From the NCBI GenBank assembly GCA_028821035.1, contig JAPPHP010000391.1, positions 1 to 14,036 on the forward strand: 14,036 nucleotides of DNA, read 5' to 3'. The position numbers and the translations under genes were made by a program. This DNA comes from Gammaproteobacteria bacterium. Its GTDB lineage: Bacteria; Pseudomonadota; Gammaproteobacteria; Pseudomonadales; Azotimanducaceae. This document shows positions 6,558 through 13,483 of this stretch, one piece after another; the first letter of the stretch is position 1; every line of letters begins with the position of its first letter. Below the pieces are notes generated by a model. The model worked only from the letters and a program-made list of their open reading frames with translations. It was not told the origin of the DNA and made no database searches.

Positions 6558-7277
6558 ATGTGCACGATCGATGAGGAGAGGGGGATACCCGAACCCATTG
6601 TTCGAGCCGTGGTGTGCTTCGTCGAACGCATCGGGCCGTTCTTTCCGGCCGGGAGCCTGCGCATGGGAGGCGGCACGATCCTCCAGGCGCGGTGGGGGCA
6701 CCGTCGGTCCACCGATGCGGATCTCTTCTGCGACCCGCGGACGTATGTCGAGACGGTGCGCGAACACGGGGAGGCCATGGAGCGTGAGATCAGGAACGTC
6801 GCCGACGACGAGGAGGAGGGGGAGCCGTTCGTCGACCTCGTGGCCACGTTCTCCCGGGTTGGCGACACGGAGGTGACGATCCTGCCGGCGGCGCCATTGC
6901 TCGACGAAAGCTCGGGACGGCACGTACCGGGCACGACGGTCCGGACCGAGTCGACGGGCGACATCCTGGCGGGGAAGCTCGTCCACAGATTGGGTGGTGC
7001 GGGCGTGGTGGAGCCGCGGGACCTGTTCGATCTCGTTGCCGCCGAGCGCCACGACCCAACCGCGTTGCGCCGTGCGGTCGGGCTGCTCACAGACCTTCAG
7101 GTACAGGAGATCTCCGCAACGTTGCTCATGCTTCCGCCCCGGTGGGAGCTGACGACGGACAAGCCGGTGCTGTCGATTTCCGGCGACCACGCGAGGGTGG
7201 TCCCAGCCGATGTCGTGGAGGTGCTTCGTCGGTCGGCGCAGGCGTCCGGCGAGTCGAAAGCTGGCCCGGCGCCGTGA
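6558..7277 (+). CDS. AbiEii-type nucleotidyltransferase (toxin-like)
   Basis: This 239-aa protein belongs to the AbiEii/DUF1814 nucleotidyltransferase family, the toxin half of type IV toxin-antitoxin and abortive-infection systems. Family members tested transfer nucleotides to RNA targets such as tRNA. The signature motifs are present: MGGGTILQARWGHRRSTDAD (36-55, with S51, D53 and D55 as the nucleotide/metal site), and GDILAGKLVHRL followed by VEPRDLFDL, with Lys140 and D155/D158. It is slightly short for the family. ATG 6558 is chosen because the upstream ATG 6489 falls inside an inverted repeat that looks like a promoter element; GGAGA at 6540-6544 is a distant ribosome site. There is no AbiEi-type antitoxin upstream, where one is normally found. 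Instead an unknown 132-aa gene follows 4 bp downstream. It could act in defence or be a domesticated housekeeping transferase. Confidence 0.85.
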   Translation: MCTIDEERGIPEPIVRAVVCFVERIGPFFPAGSLRMGGGTILQARWGHRRSTDADLFCDPRTYVETVREHGEAMEREIRNVADDEEEGEPFVDLVATFSRVGDTEVTILPAAPLLDESSGRHVPGTTVRTESTGDILAGKLVHRLGGAGVVEPRDLFDLVAAERHDPTALRRAVGLLTDLQVQEISATLLMLPPRWELTTDKPVLSISGDHARVVPADVVEVLRRSAQASGESKAGPAP

Positions 7278-7281
7278 AGCC

Positions 7282-7680
7282 GTGAACAGCCTGCACCTCC
7301 CACACTACCGGCAGCGCCCCATCCGCCTGCACGACCAGGCGGCCTTCTCCGAAGTGAAGCCGCCCCCGCCCGAGTTCGCCCACGAGCGCCCCCACGCGAT
7401 CTGTGCGCAACTCGTGGGACGTCACTGCGCCGGAATTCACGATCGTCCGAGCGGCCGGCAGGTGCTCGACTACCTGCGAGGCGATGCCGAAGGCGGACGC
7501 GTCATGGAGTGGACCGTTCGCTCGCTGTTGAACGGCTGTTCCGGGGGAGACGCAGCGCGGTTGGTGGCGGTGTGCCAGGTTCCCGTGGATCGACTCGCGC
7601 GGCGCGCACGCGCGCTGGACATCACCAACTTCGCGTTGATCCGGTATCTCAACCAGTTCGCGACCGTGCCGGAGGAGTAG
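7282..7680 (+). CDS. Hypothetical protein, operon partner of the AbiEii gene
   Basis: This 132-aa protein belongs to no family I recognise. GTG 7282 lies 4 bp after the AbiEii stop, so translation is probably coupled; no separate ribosome site is visible. Third codon positions are strongly G/C throughout, which supports a real gene over the whole length rather than only from the internal ATG 7504. The first third is rich in Pro, His and Arg (PHYRQRPIRLH, EVKPPPPEFAHERPH). The remainder is predicted mostly helical, with four cysteines (C41, C49, C86, C98). No signal peptide or membrane segment is seen. Its position suggests a cognate partner (antitoxin, regulator or accessory factor) of the nucleotidyltransferase, but no DNA-binding motif is obvious. 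It is convergent with the MBL-fold gene, 21 bp away. Confidence 0.7.
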   Translation: MNSLHLPHYRQRPIRLHDQAAFSEVKPPPPEFAHERPHAICAQLVGRHCAGIHDRPSGRQVLDYLRGDAEGGRVMEWTVRSLLNGCSGGDAARLVAVCQVPVDRLARRARALDITNFALIRYLNQFATVPEE

Positions 7681-7701
7681 CCCTCCCCGCGCGCGCCGCC
7701 G

Positions 7702-8520
7702 TCACCCCACCTCGATCCACTCCACCCCTTCTCCCTGCGTGGCGAACCGCAGCTCCCGCAGCCGGTCCGCGAACGGGCCGAACGCCGCGTCGAGGTGCCG
7801 CCTCGCGTTGTTCTGCTCGCTGACGTGGCCGACCACGACATGCGTCAGCCCGTCGTGCAGCACCCGGGCGAGGAAGTCCGCGGCCTGGTCGTTCGACAGG
7901 TGGCCGAGGTCGCCGGCGATGCGCCGCTTGAGGCGGGGCGGGTAGTCGCCCCGCATGAGCATGCCGAGGTCGTGGTTGCTCTCCATGAAGAGCGCCGTGC
8001 AGCCCTGGAAGCTCGCGGCGACATGGGGGGAGACATGGCCGACGTCGGTCAGAACGCCGAGGCGCACCCCGTTGCGGGTGAACACGAACTGCGTCGGCTC
8101 GCGCGCATCGTGAGGCACGGTCACCGATTGGACGGTGACGCCGTCGATGGCGAAGGTCGCGTCGCTGTTGAACGGGCGCGCGAGGTCGGGGTCGAGCTCC
8201 GACAGGCGCTTCAGCGTGCCGTGCGAGAGGTGCACGGGAATGCGGAAGCGGTGCGCCAACGGGACCACCCCCGAGGCGTGGTCCGAGTGCTCGTGCGTGA
8301 CGAGGATGGCGGCGAGGCGCTCGGGCTCGACGCCGTGGCGGGTGAGTCGCGCCCACGTCTCCTTGAGCGCGAAGCCGCAGTCGACAAGGAGACAGGTGTC
8401 GCCGCAGGCGACGAGGGTGCCGTTGCCGGAACTGCCGGAGCCGATGGAGCCGAAGCGAATACTGCCGTTGGCCGGGTGGGCTTCGGGGCCGCGGCCGTCC
8501 AGCTCAGGCGGCGAATTCAC
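7702..8520 (-). CDS. MBL-fold metallohydrolase, YycJ/WalJ-like
   Basis: This is a 272-aa metallo-beta-lactamase-fold enzyme. The metal site is complete: THEHSDH (75-81), His137 in VPHDA, Asp159 in TDVGH and His232 in GHVSEQNN. The N-terminal FGSIGSGSSGNGTLV, with GSGSSGN at 27-33, and the later HLSN (207-210) are signatures of the YycJ/WalJ group, proposed to act as a 5'-3' exonuclease or nucleic-acid phosphodiesterase. It is cytoplasmic. The start is GTG 8520, giving a 17-bp overlap with the end of bamC, so it is likely translationally coupled. The order dapA-bamC-MBL hydrolase matches the Pseudomonas locus, where purC follows; here purC is absent and the convergent AbiEii module takes its place. 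Confidence 0.92.
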   Translation of the reverse strand: MNSPPELDGRGPEAHPANGSIRFGSIGSGSSGNGTLVACGDTCLLVDCGFALKETWARLTRHGVEPERLAAILVTHEHSDHASGVVPLAHRFRIPVHLSHGTLKRLSELDPDLARPFNSDATFAIDGVTVQSVTVPHDAREPTQFVFTRNGVRLGVLTDVGHVSPHVAASFQGCTALFMESNHDLGMLMRGDYPPRLKRRIAGDLGHLSNDQAADFLARVLHDGLTHVVVGHVSEQNNARRHLDAAFGPFADRLRELRFATQGEGVEWIEVG

Positions 8521-9625
8521 GCAGCATGACCAGGAGCTGCTGGCTCAGGTCCTGGGGTGCGGGGTCGCCCCCCGGCTCGAACACCTGGACGACCTGGGAG
8601 TCGCCGGCGGAGACGATCCGGACGTCGAAGGACCGCGTGCCGCCCCGTCCCCGGCCGGGGATGAGCCGTGAGAGGAAGCCGGGGCGGTCGCCGCCGAGTT
8701 CTCGCGGGTCGATCTCGACCTGGAAGGACCCGGTCGACCTCTCGAGGTCGTTGACCGAGAGCGGGGCGCGCTGCAGCGCCTGGCCGACCACGGCCCACGC
8801 CCGCTCGAAGTCGACGTTGAGCCGCAGCAGCGGGTAGCCCTCGTCGTCCCGCTCGACGACCGCCTTCTCGCGGGACGCGATATCCAGCGCGATCATGGAG
8901 ATCGACTGGGTGGTGACGTCGGCGCCGTAGTATCCGCCGAACTCGTGCAGGAGCTGCTCTTCGACGTCGGGAAGTGCGGAAACCGCCGGCCAGGGCTCGC
9001 CGGGCGTCGCCAGAGCGTCGTTCTCGTGGCGGATGTGGATCTCCGAGGATCCCGGGCGGATGCCGTGCTCGATCAGGAAGCGGACGCGGTCCCGGCCCGA
9101 TGACACGCCGGCGTCGTTGCGCACGTCCTGGATGACGTCCCGCACGACGTCCCGGTATTCCTCGTCGCCGACCGTGAGCCAGCCCCCGTCGACGCGCCCG
9201 TCGGTGGGCGACTCCGCGGCGACGGCGACGCCGTTGTCTCCGAAGAACTGCTTCACGACCGGCCACGCCGTGGCGGGGGGGTCGCCGACCACCAGCCAGC
9301 TGCGTCCGGCGAGGCGCTGGATCTTGACGGCATCGTCGCTGGTGTCGGCGAAGATCGCGTCGGGACGCGGCGCACGCTTCGGGAAGTGCCGGGCGAGGGG
9401 CTTCGGGGCGATGGCGGGGATGTCGTAGGTGCTGCGGATGGGCGACGTCTCCATGTCGTCCGGGATGACCAGCGGCCGGCGCTCCCGGGCGTCGAGGTAG
9501 TCGTCCGAGGTGTTGCGGATGAAGCCCCGGTCGTCGTTGATCCAGGCGCAGCCGGCCAGCGCGCAGAGCAGGGCCCCGACCAGCGTCGGGCGCCAGGGTG
9601 CGTACGGCGGCCGGCGGCGTGACAT
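8504..9625 (-). CDS. bamC: Outer membrane assembly lipoprotein BamC
   Basis: This 373-aa lipoprotein matches NlpB/BamC, an accessory subunit of the BAM complex that inserts beta-barrel proteins into the outer membrane. The signal peptide starts at ATG 9625 and ends in lipobox LAGC with Cys26. It is followed by the unstructured N-terminal stretch characteristic of BamC (DYLDARERRPLVIPDDM, about 42-58), which binds BamD in the known complex. Two globular domains follow: about 105-205 (SWLVVGDPPATAWPVVKQFF) and about 265-373 (LLRLNVDFERAWAVVGQAL). An open frame extending further upstream to 9790 overlaps dapA and lacks signal-peptide logic, so it is rejected. It lies 47 bp after dapA and overlaps the MBL gene by 17 bp. 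The dapA-bamC (dapA-nlpB) linkage is a long-standing gammaproteobacterial arrangement and supports the call for a fast-evolving protein. Confidence 0.93.
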   Translation of the reverse strand: MSRRRPPYAPWRPTLVGALLCALAGCAWINDDRGFIRNTSDDYLDARERRPLVIPDDMETSPIRSTYDIPAIAPKPLARHFPKRAPRPDAIFADTSDDAVKIQRLAGRSWLVVGDPPATAWPVVKQFFGDNGVAVAAESPTDGRVDGGWLTVGDEEYRDVVRDVIQDVRNDAGVSSGRDRVRFLIEHGIRPGSSEIHIRHENDALATPGEPWPAVSALPDVEEQLLHEFGGYYGADVTTQSISMIALDIASREKAVVERDDEGYPLLRLNVDFERAWAVVGQALQRAPLSVNDLERSTGSFQVEIDPRELGGDRPGFLSRLIPGRGRGGTRSFDVRIVSAGDSQVVQVFEPGGDPAPQDLSQQLLVMLREFAA

Positions 9626-9672
9626 TCGCGTGTGGTCCAAAGCGGTGCTGAAACGTTGGAACCGGGCGGCGT

Positions 9673-10551
9673 TCACAGCACGTCGAACGGCGCGAGACGT
9701 CGGCGCAACTCGTCGACGTGACCCTCGGACAGCCGGACCAGGGGCAGGCGGATCCCCGGGTCGACCCTGCCCATCAGGTGCAGGGCCCACTTGGTCGGCG
9801 CCGGGCTCGTCTCCACGAAGAGGATGTCGTGCACCGGTTGCAGGCGCGCGTCCAGTTCCCTTGCTCCGTCGGTGTCTCCGTCGAGGAAGGCCGTGCAGAA
9901 CGCCGCCATCTCGCGCGGCAGGACGTTCGCGGTGACAGAGATGGTGCCGACGGCGCCGAGTTCCATCATGCGCAGCGTCTGGGCGTCCTCGCCGGAGAGC
10001 ATGACGAACGTGTCGTCGCGGACCGCGTCACGGATATCGCCGACGCGCTCGGCGTCTCCGCAGGCCTCCTTGATGCCCGCGACGGTCGGCAGCGCGGCGA
10101 TGCGGGCGACCGTGTCGGCCTTCATGTCGCAGGCGGTCCGGGGCGGCACGTTGTAGAGCACGAGCGGCACGTTCACGGCCTCGGCGATGGCGCGGTAGTG
10201 CTGGAAGAGGCCTTCGGGCGTGGGCTTGTTGTAGTACGGGGTGACGAGCAGGCAGGCATCGGCGCCCGCGGCGGCGGCCGCGGCCGTGAACTCGATCGCC
10301 TCGGCGGTGGAGTTGGAGCCCGTGCCGGCGATCACCGGGATGCGGCCGTCGACCCGCTCGATGGTCGCCTCGACGACGCGCTTGTGCTCGTCGTGGTCGA
10401 GGGTGGCGGACTCGCCCGTCGTTCCGACGGGCACGATGCCCTGCGTGCCCGACTCGATGTGCCAGTCGATGAGACCGTCGAGGGCGGCCCAGTCCACGGC
10501 GCCGTTCGCCTTCATGGGCGTAATCAACGCCACGATGCTTCCGCGCAGCAT
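9673..10551 (-). CDS. dapA: 4-hydroxy-tetrahydrodipicolinate synthase
   Basis: This 292-aa enzyme condenses pyruvate with aspartate-semialdehyde in the first committed step of diaminopimelate/lysine synthesis. The active site is complete. Lys161 in GIKEACGD forms the Schiff base, Tyr133 and Arg138 lie in YNVPPRTA, the GTTGES motif is at 43-48 with Thr44/Thr45, and the YYNKP segment at 106-110 contributes the dimer-interface tyrosine. Length and motifs match Escherichia coli DapA throughout, and the start at ATG 10551 is the conserved one (MLRGSIVALITPM). It heads the dapA-bamC-MBL group on the minus strand. The 106-bp gap after perM is long enough for its own promoter, but I see no convincing hexamers. 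In Pseudomonas, bcp and a gcvR-like gene separate perM from dapA; both are absent here. Confidence 0.98.
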   Translation of the reverse strand: MLRGSIVALITPMKANGAVDWAALDGLIDWHIESGTQGIVPVGTTGESATLDHDEHKRVVEATIERVDGRIPVIAGTGSNSTAEAIEFTAAAAAAGADACLLVTPYYNKPTPEGLFQHYRAIAEAVNVPLVLYNVPPRTACDMKADTVARIAALPTVAGIKEACGDAERVGDIRDAVRDDTFVMLSGEDAQTLRMMELGAVGTISVTANVLPREMAAFCTAFLDGDTDGARELDARLQPVHDILFVETSPAPTKWALHLMGRVDPGIRLPLVRLSEGHVDELRRRLAPFDVL

Positions 10552-10610
10552 GCCGTAGTCCGAGCGAAGTTGCGGCTAATGGTAAAGGGGGGTGGTGCGA
10601 CTCACAAGGC

Positions 10611-10657
10611 GCGCGCCACGGGCATGCGGCGCTCCGACGCGACCGAAGGTGGCGCGC
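10611..10657 (-). repeat. Long-loop inverted repeat after perM, possible terminator
   Basis: Arms GCGCGCCAC (10611-10619) and GTGGCGCGC (10649-10657) are perfect 9-bp complements separated by 29 nt, and the right arm abuts the perM stop codon. On the minus strand no T-run follows, so this is not a textbook intrinsic terminator. It may be a transcript 3'-end stabiliser or partial terminator ahead of dapA, or chance in G/C-rich DNA. Confidence 0.35.
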
Positions 10658-11734
10658 TTACGGGACGGGCGGGTCGCTCGCGGTCTGGCGCGGCCAGGCG
10701 TTCAGGATCGCCTTCACCAGCGTCGCAAGCGGAATGGCGAAGAACACGCCCCAGAACCCCCACAGCCCGCCGAAGGCGAGCACCGCCACGATGATGACGA
10801 TGGGGTGGAGGTCGTTCGCCTCCGAGAAGAGGATCGGCACGAGCACGTTGCCGTCGAGCACCTGGACGATGCCGTAGGCGGCCATCAGCCAGGCGAAGTC
10901 CCAGGACCAGCCCCACTGCAGGAAGGCGACCGCGGCCACGGGCACCGTCACCACGGCGGCGCCGATGAAGGGGACAAGCACGGACAACCCCACCATGAGC
11001 CCGAGCAGCGCGGCGTAGTTGAGGCCGAGCAGGGCGAAGACCACGTAGCTCACGAGGCCCACGATCACGATCTCGAGGAACTTGCCCCGGATGTAGTTCG
11101 CGATCTGGACGTTCATTTCCCGGCCCACGCGGTCGAGCAGGGGGCGCTGGGCGGGCAGCACGGAGAGCACGCGCGCGATCAGGCGGTCCCGGTCCTTCAG
11201 GAAGAAGAACACGGTGATCGGCAGCAGGATGAGGTAGAGGACGGAGGCGAACACGTTCGGCACCTGCGTCACCAGGCCCTGGAGGGCGGAGGCGCCGAGT
11301 TCGGTGAGCTGGGCGTTCAGCGTCGCGACCCAGCCGTCGATGGCGGTGGGCGAGAAGAGACCCGGGTAGCGGTCGGAGACGTCGGCGAGCACCTCGCCGA
11401 GCCGGTCGATCACCGCCGGCATCGCGTTCACGGACTCGTAGAGCTGTTGCCAGATCAGCGGCGCCACGAGCACCACGATCGCCACCGCGCCGCCGCCGAA
11501 AAGGAGGAACACGGCCCACACCGCGACCAGCCGGGGCACGCGCCAGCGGGTCAGGCGATCGACGAAGCTCTGCAGCAGGAACGCGATGACGAAGCCGGCG
11601 AGCACCGGGGCGAGGATGCCCCCGAGGGTCAGCAGCACGATCAGCGCCACCGCCAGCAGGACGATGAGGTAGATCGCCTCCTCGTTGGAGAAGTAGCGGT
11701 TGATCCAGCCGCCGATGACTTCGAGGAAGCGCAC
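10658..11734 (-). CDS. perM: AI-2E family transporter (PerM-like)
   Basis: This 358-aa polytopic inner-membrane protein belongs to the AI-2 exporter-like/PerM family. Hydrophobic segments lie at about 20-55 (two), 68-95, 160-178, 212-240, 240-270 and 300-345. A soluble stretch at 96-158 separates the N- and C-terminal membrane halves, as is usual. FFFLKDRDRL (175-184) and the VPFIGA motif near 260 are typical. The family is named for AI-2 export, but most members have other or unknown substrates, with permease or ion-exchange roles suggested. The start is GTG 11734, 6 bp after the tusA stop, so the two are co-transcribed and likely coupled. The pairing of tusA with perM next to bepA matches the Pseudomonas order, which is the main reason for using the perM name. 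Confidence 0.9.
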   Translation of the reverse strand: MRFLEVIGGWINRYFSNEEAIYLIVLLAVALIVLLTLGGILAPVLAGFVIAFLLQSFVDRLTRWRVPRLVAVWAVFLLFGGGAVAIVVLVAPLIWQQLYESVNAMPAVIDRLGEVLADVSDRYPGLFSPTAIDGWVATLNAQLTELGASALQGLVTQVPNVFASVLYLILLPITVFFFLKDRDRLIARVLSVLPAQRPLLDRVGREMNVQIANYIRGKFLEIVIVGLVSYVVFALLGLNYAALLGLMVGLSVLVPFIGAAVVTVPVAAVAFLQWGWSWDFAWLMAAYGIVQVLDGNVLVPILFSEANDLHPIVIIVAVLAFGGLWGFWGVFFAIPLATLVKAILNAWPRQTASDPPVP

Positions 11735-11740
11735 CGGGAG

Positions 11741-11980
11741 TCAGTCGTCTTTCTTGCGCAGGACGTAGAAGTACGTGCCGTCCCGCTCACCGGACTCCAG
11801 CAGCGCGTTGCCGCTCTGGCGCGAGAAGACATCGAAGTCGCGCACGGAGCCCGGGTCGGTGGCGATGACGCGCAGGAGCGTGCCGGCGGACATCTCGTTG
11901 AGCGCCTTCTTCGCCTTGAGGAGCGGCATGGGACAGTTCAGGCCGCTCGCGTCGACGACGGTTTCAGTGGCTTCGGGCAT
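11741..11980 (-). CDS. tusA: Sulfurtransferase TusA family protein
   Basis: This is a 79-aa small sulfur carrier. The defining motif is LNCPMPLLKAKKAL, with Cys16 carrying the persulfide in the CPxP loop. The protein ends right after the last beta strand (YFYVLRKKDD), normal for the family. It passes sulfur in the cytoplasm to acceptors such as the 2-thiouridine tRNA pathway or molybdenum-cofactor enzymes; in Pseudomonas the gene at this locus has been tied to molybdenum homeostasis. A selenium link has been proposed for some TusA-type proteins, of interest given the putative selenoprotein nearby, but nothing in this sequence proves it. ATG 11980 is the only sensible start. It is divergent from bepA across a 60-bp intergenic region and is followed 6 bp later by perM. 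Confidence 0.95.
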   Translation of the reverse strand: MPEATETVVDASGLNCPMPLLKAKKALNEMSAGTLLRVIATDPGSVRDFDVFSRQSGNALLESGERDGTYFYVLRKKDD

Positions 11981-12004
11981 GGCCGGCAGAATAGCACCGA
12001 TTCT

Positions 12005-12021
12005 CGCCCGCCCTGCGGGCG
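12005..12021. repeat. Short hairpin in the tusA/bepA divergent region
   Basis: CGCCCGC-CCT-GCGGGCG is a perfect 7-bp stem with a 3-nt loop, centred 28 bp before the bepA start. It could be a 5'-UTR structure in the bepA message or a protein-binding palindrome. No promoter hexamers of good quality were found in this 60-bp region. Confidence 0.35.
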
Positions 12022-12040
12022 CGGCCACGCCGGGTGGCTT

Positions 12041-13480
12041 ATGATGCAGCGCATGTGGATCCTGCGGCTGGCCGCGTTCCTGCTGGTCCTTGGCGTATGG
12101 GCGGGGGCGCACGGTGCGGAGTCGGAGGCGCTGCCGGAACTCGGCGACGCCTCCTCCGCCATCGTGTCTCCGGACATGGAGCGCCGGATCGGCGAGATGT
12201 TCCTGAAGCAGGTCCGGTCGAGCCTGCCGACAGTCCGTGACGAGATCCTGAAATACTACGTCTCGACGCAGCTCACGCAACTCGCGCAGTACTCGGAGCT
12301 GCGTGAGGCCGTCCTTTCCACGGTCCTGATCGACAGCCCGCAGATCAACGCGTTCGCGGCGCCGGGAGGCGTCGTCGGCATCAACCTCGGGCTGATGGTG
12401 CACGCCCTCGACGTCCACGAATACGGGTCCGTGGTGGCCCATGAACTCGCCCACCTCAGTCAGCGCCATTTCGCGCGCGGCATCGAGGCGCAGCAGCGCG
12501 GGGCCATGCCGATGCTGGTCGGCTTCATCGCCGCCGCCATCCTGGCGATGACCGCGGGGGGCGACGCGGGCATGGCGGCCATGGCCGGCACCCAGGCCGC
12601 CGCTATGGACAACCAGCTCCGGTACAGCCGCGGCCGCGAGCAGGAGGCGGACCGCATCGGGCTCAACACGGTCGTGCGCGCGGGGCTCGACCCGCACGGC
12701 ATGGCGCGGATGTTCCAGCGCATGCAGCGCGCCTTCCGGTTCACCGAGCGGCCGCCGGAGTTCCTGCTGACCCACCCGATCACCGAGACGCGCATCGCCG
12801 ACGCGCGCAACCAGGCGGCGCGTTACCCGGTCGTGCAGGTGCAGGGCTCGCGGGACTACCAGTTGATGCGCATGCGGGCGCTCGTGCACTTCGCGGAGAC
12901 GCCCAGCCGGGCCATGGCCGAGGCGCGCGACACCGAGGGGACGCCGGACGCGCGCGCGTACCGGCTGGCGCTGGCCCGGTCCGGCGTCGGAGAACACGTG
13001 GAGGCCGTGATCGGAATGCAGGACCTGTTCGAGGCGGACCCGGGCAGCATCCTCCTGTCGGCCTCCTATGCGGACGCGCTCATCGAGGCGGGTCGCTATG
13101 ACACGGCGGTGCGGCACCTGTCGCATCAACTCGTCATCAACCCCGACAACCAGCCGTTCGCCATGCTCTACGCGAAGGCGCTCTCCGGGCAGGAGCGGCA
13201 CGCCGCGGCGCAGGAAGTGCTGGAACGCCAGAGCCGCGTGCACGCCAACGACATCGAGGTGTGGCACGACCTGGCGGAGGTCGCGGGTCTCGCGGGCGAC
13301 ATCGTGCAGGTGCACCGCGCGCGGGCGGAGTTCTTCGCCCTCTTCGGCGACTACCGCAAGGCCATCCAGCACCTGGAGTACGCACGCGGCCTCATCGAAC
13401 CGGACAACATCCGTTCGATGGCAGGGCTGACGCAGCGGATCCTGGATCTCAGGACAGAGCTGGAATCGCTGAAGAGCTGA
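12041..13480 (+). CDS. bepA: Periplasmic M48 metalloprotease/chaperone BepA
   Basis: This 479-aa exported protein has an N-terminal M48 zinc peptidase domain and C-terminal TPR repeats, the BepA (YfgC) architecture and close to its usual size. BepA assists LptD and BAM-substrate assembly at the outer membrane and degrades stalled products. The signal peptide is MWILRLAAFLLVLGVWAGAHGAE. HELAH (134-138) gives the zinc ligands and catalytic Glu135; Glu202 in QEADRIG is the third ligand. A Gly/Ala/Met-rich loop (153-188) between them matches the family's active-site lid region. TPR-like helices run from about 300 to the end. Starts at 12041, 12044 and 12053 are possible; GGGTGG at 12032-12037 best fits ATG 12044. 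The long open frame upstream to 10592 is antisense to perM and tusA and is rejected. The gene ends 3 bp from the convergent redoxin gene. Confidence 0.93.
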   Translation: MMQRMWILRLAAFLLVLGVWAGAHGAESEALPELGDASSAIVSPDMERRIGEMFLKQVRSSLPTVRDEILKYYVSTQLTQLAQYSELREAVLSTVLIDSPQINAFAAPGGVVGINLGLMVHALDVHEYGSVVAHELAHLSQRHFARGIEAQQRGAMPMLVGFIAAAILAMTAGGDAGMAAMAGTQAAAMDNQLRYSRGREQEADRIGLNTVVRAGLDPHGMARMFQRMQRAFRFTERPPEFLLTHPITETRIADARNQAARYPVVQVQGSRDYQLMRMRALVHFAETPSRAMAEARDTEGTPDARAYRLALARSGVGEHVEAVIGMQDLFEADPGSILLSASYADALIEAGRYDTAVRHLSHQLVINPDNQPFAMLYAKALSGQERHAAAQEVLERQSRVHANDIEVWHDLAEVAGLAGDIVQVHRARAEFFALFGDYRKAIQHLEYARGLIEPDNIRSMAGLTQRILDLRTELESLKS

Positions 13481-13483
13481 GCG

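Noticed and set aside
9626..9790. 55-residue N-terminal extension of BamC
   Set aside because: It overlaps dapA, has shadow composition and would bury the lipoprotein signal peptide that begins at ATG 9625.
10592..12040. Open plus-strand frame joined to bepA, making an apparent 962-aa protein
   Set aside because: It is antisense to well-supported perM and tusA and has no domain. The composition (His, Gly, Asp, Arg, Glu-rich) is that of a G/C-rich shadow frame; bepA has its own signal peptide at 12041.
11981..13372. 543-aa minus-strand open frame ending in TusA, suggesting a fusion
   Set aside because: The upstream part is antisense to bepA and has shadow composition; TusA is complete from ATG 11980.
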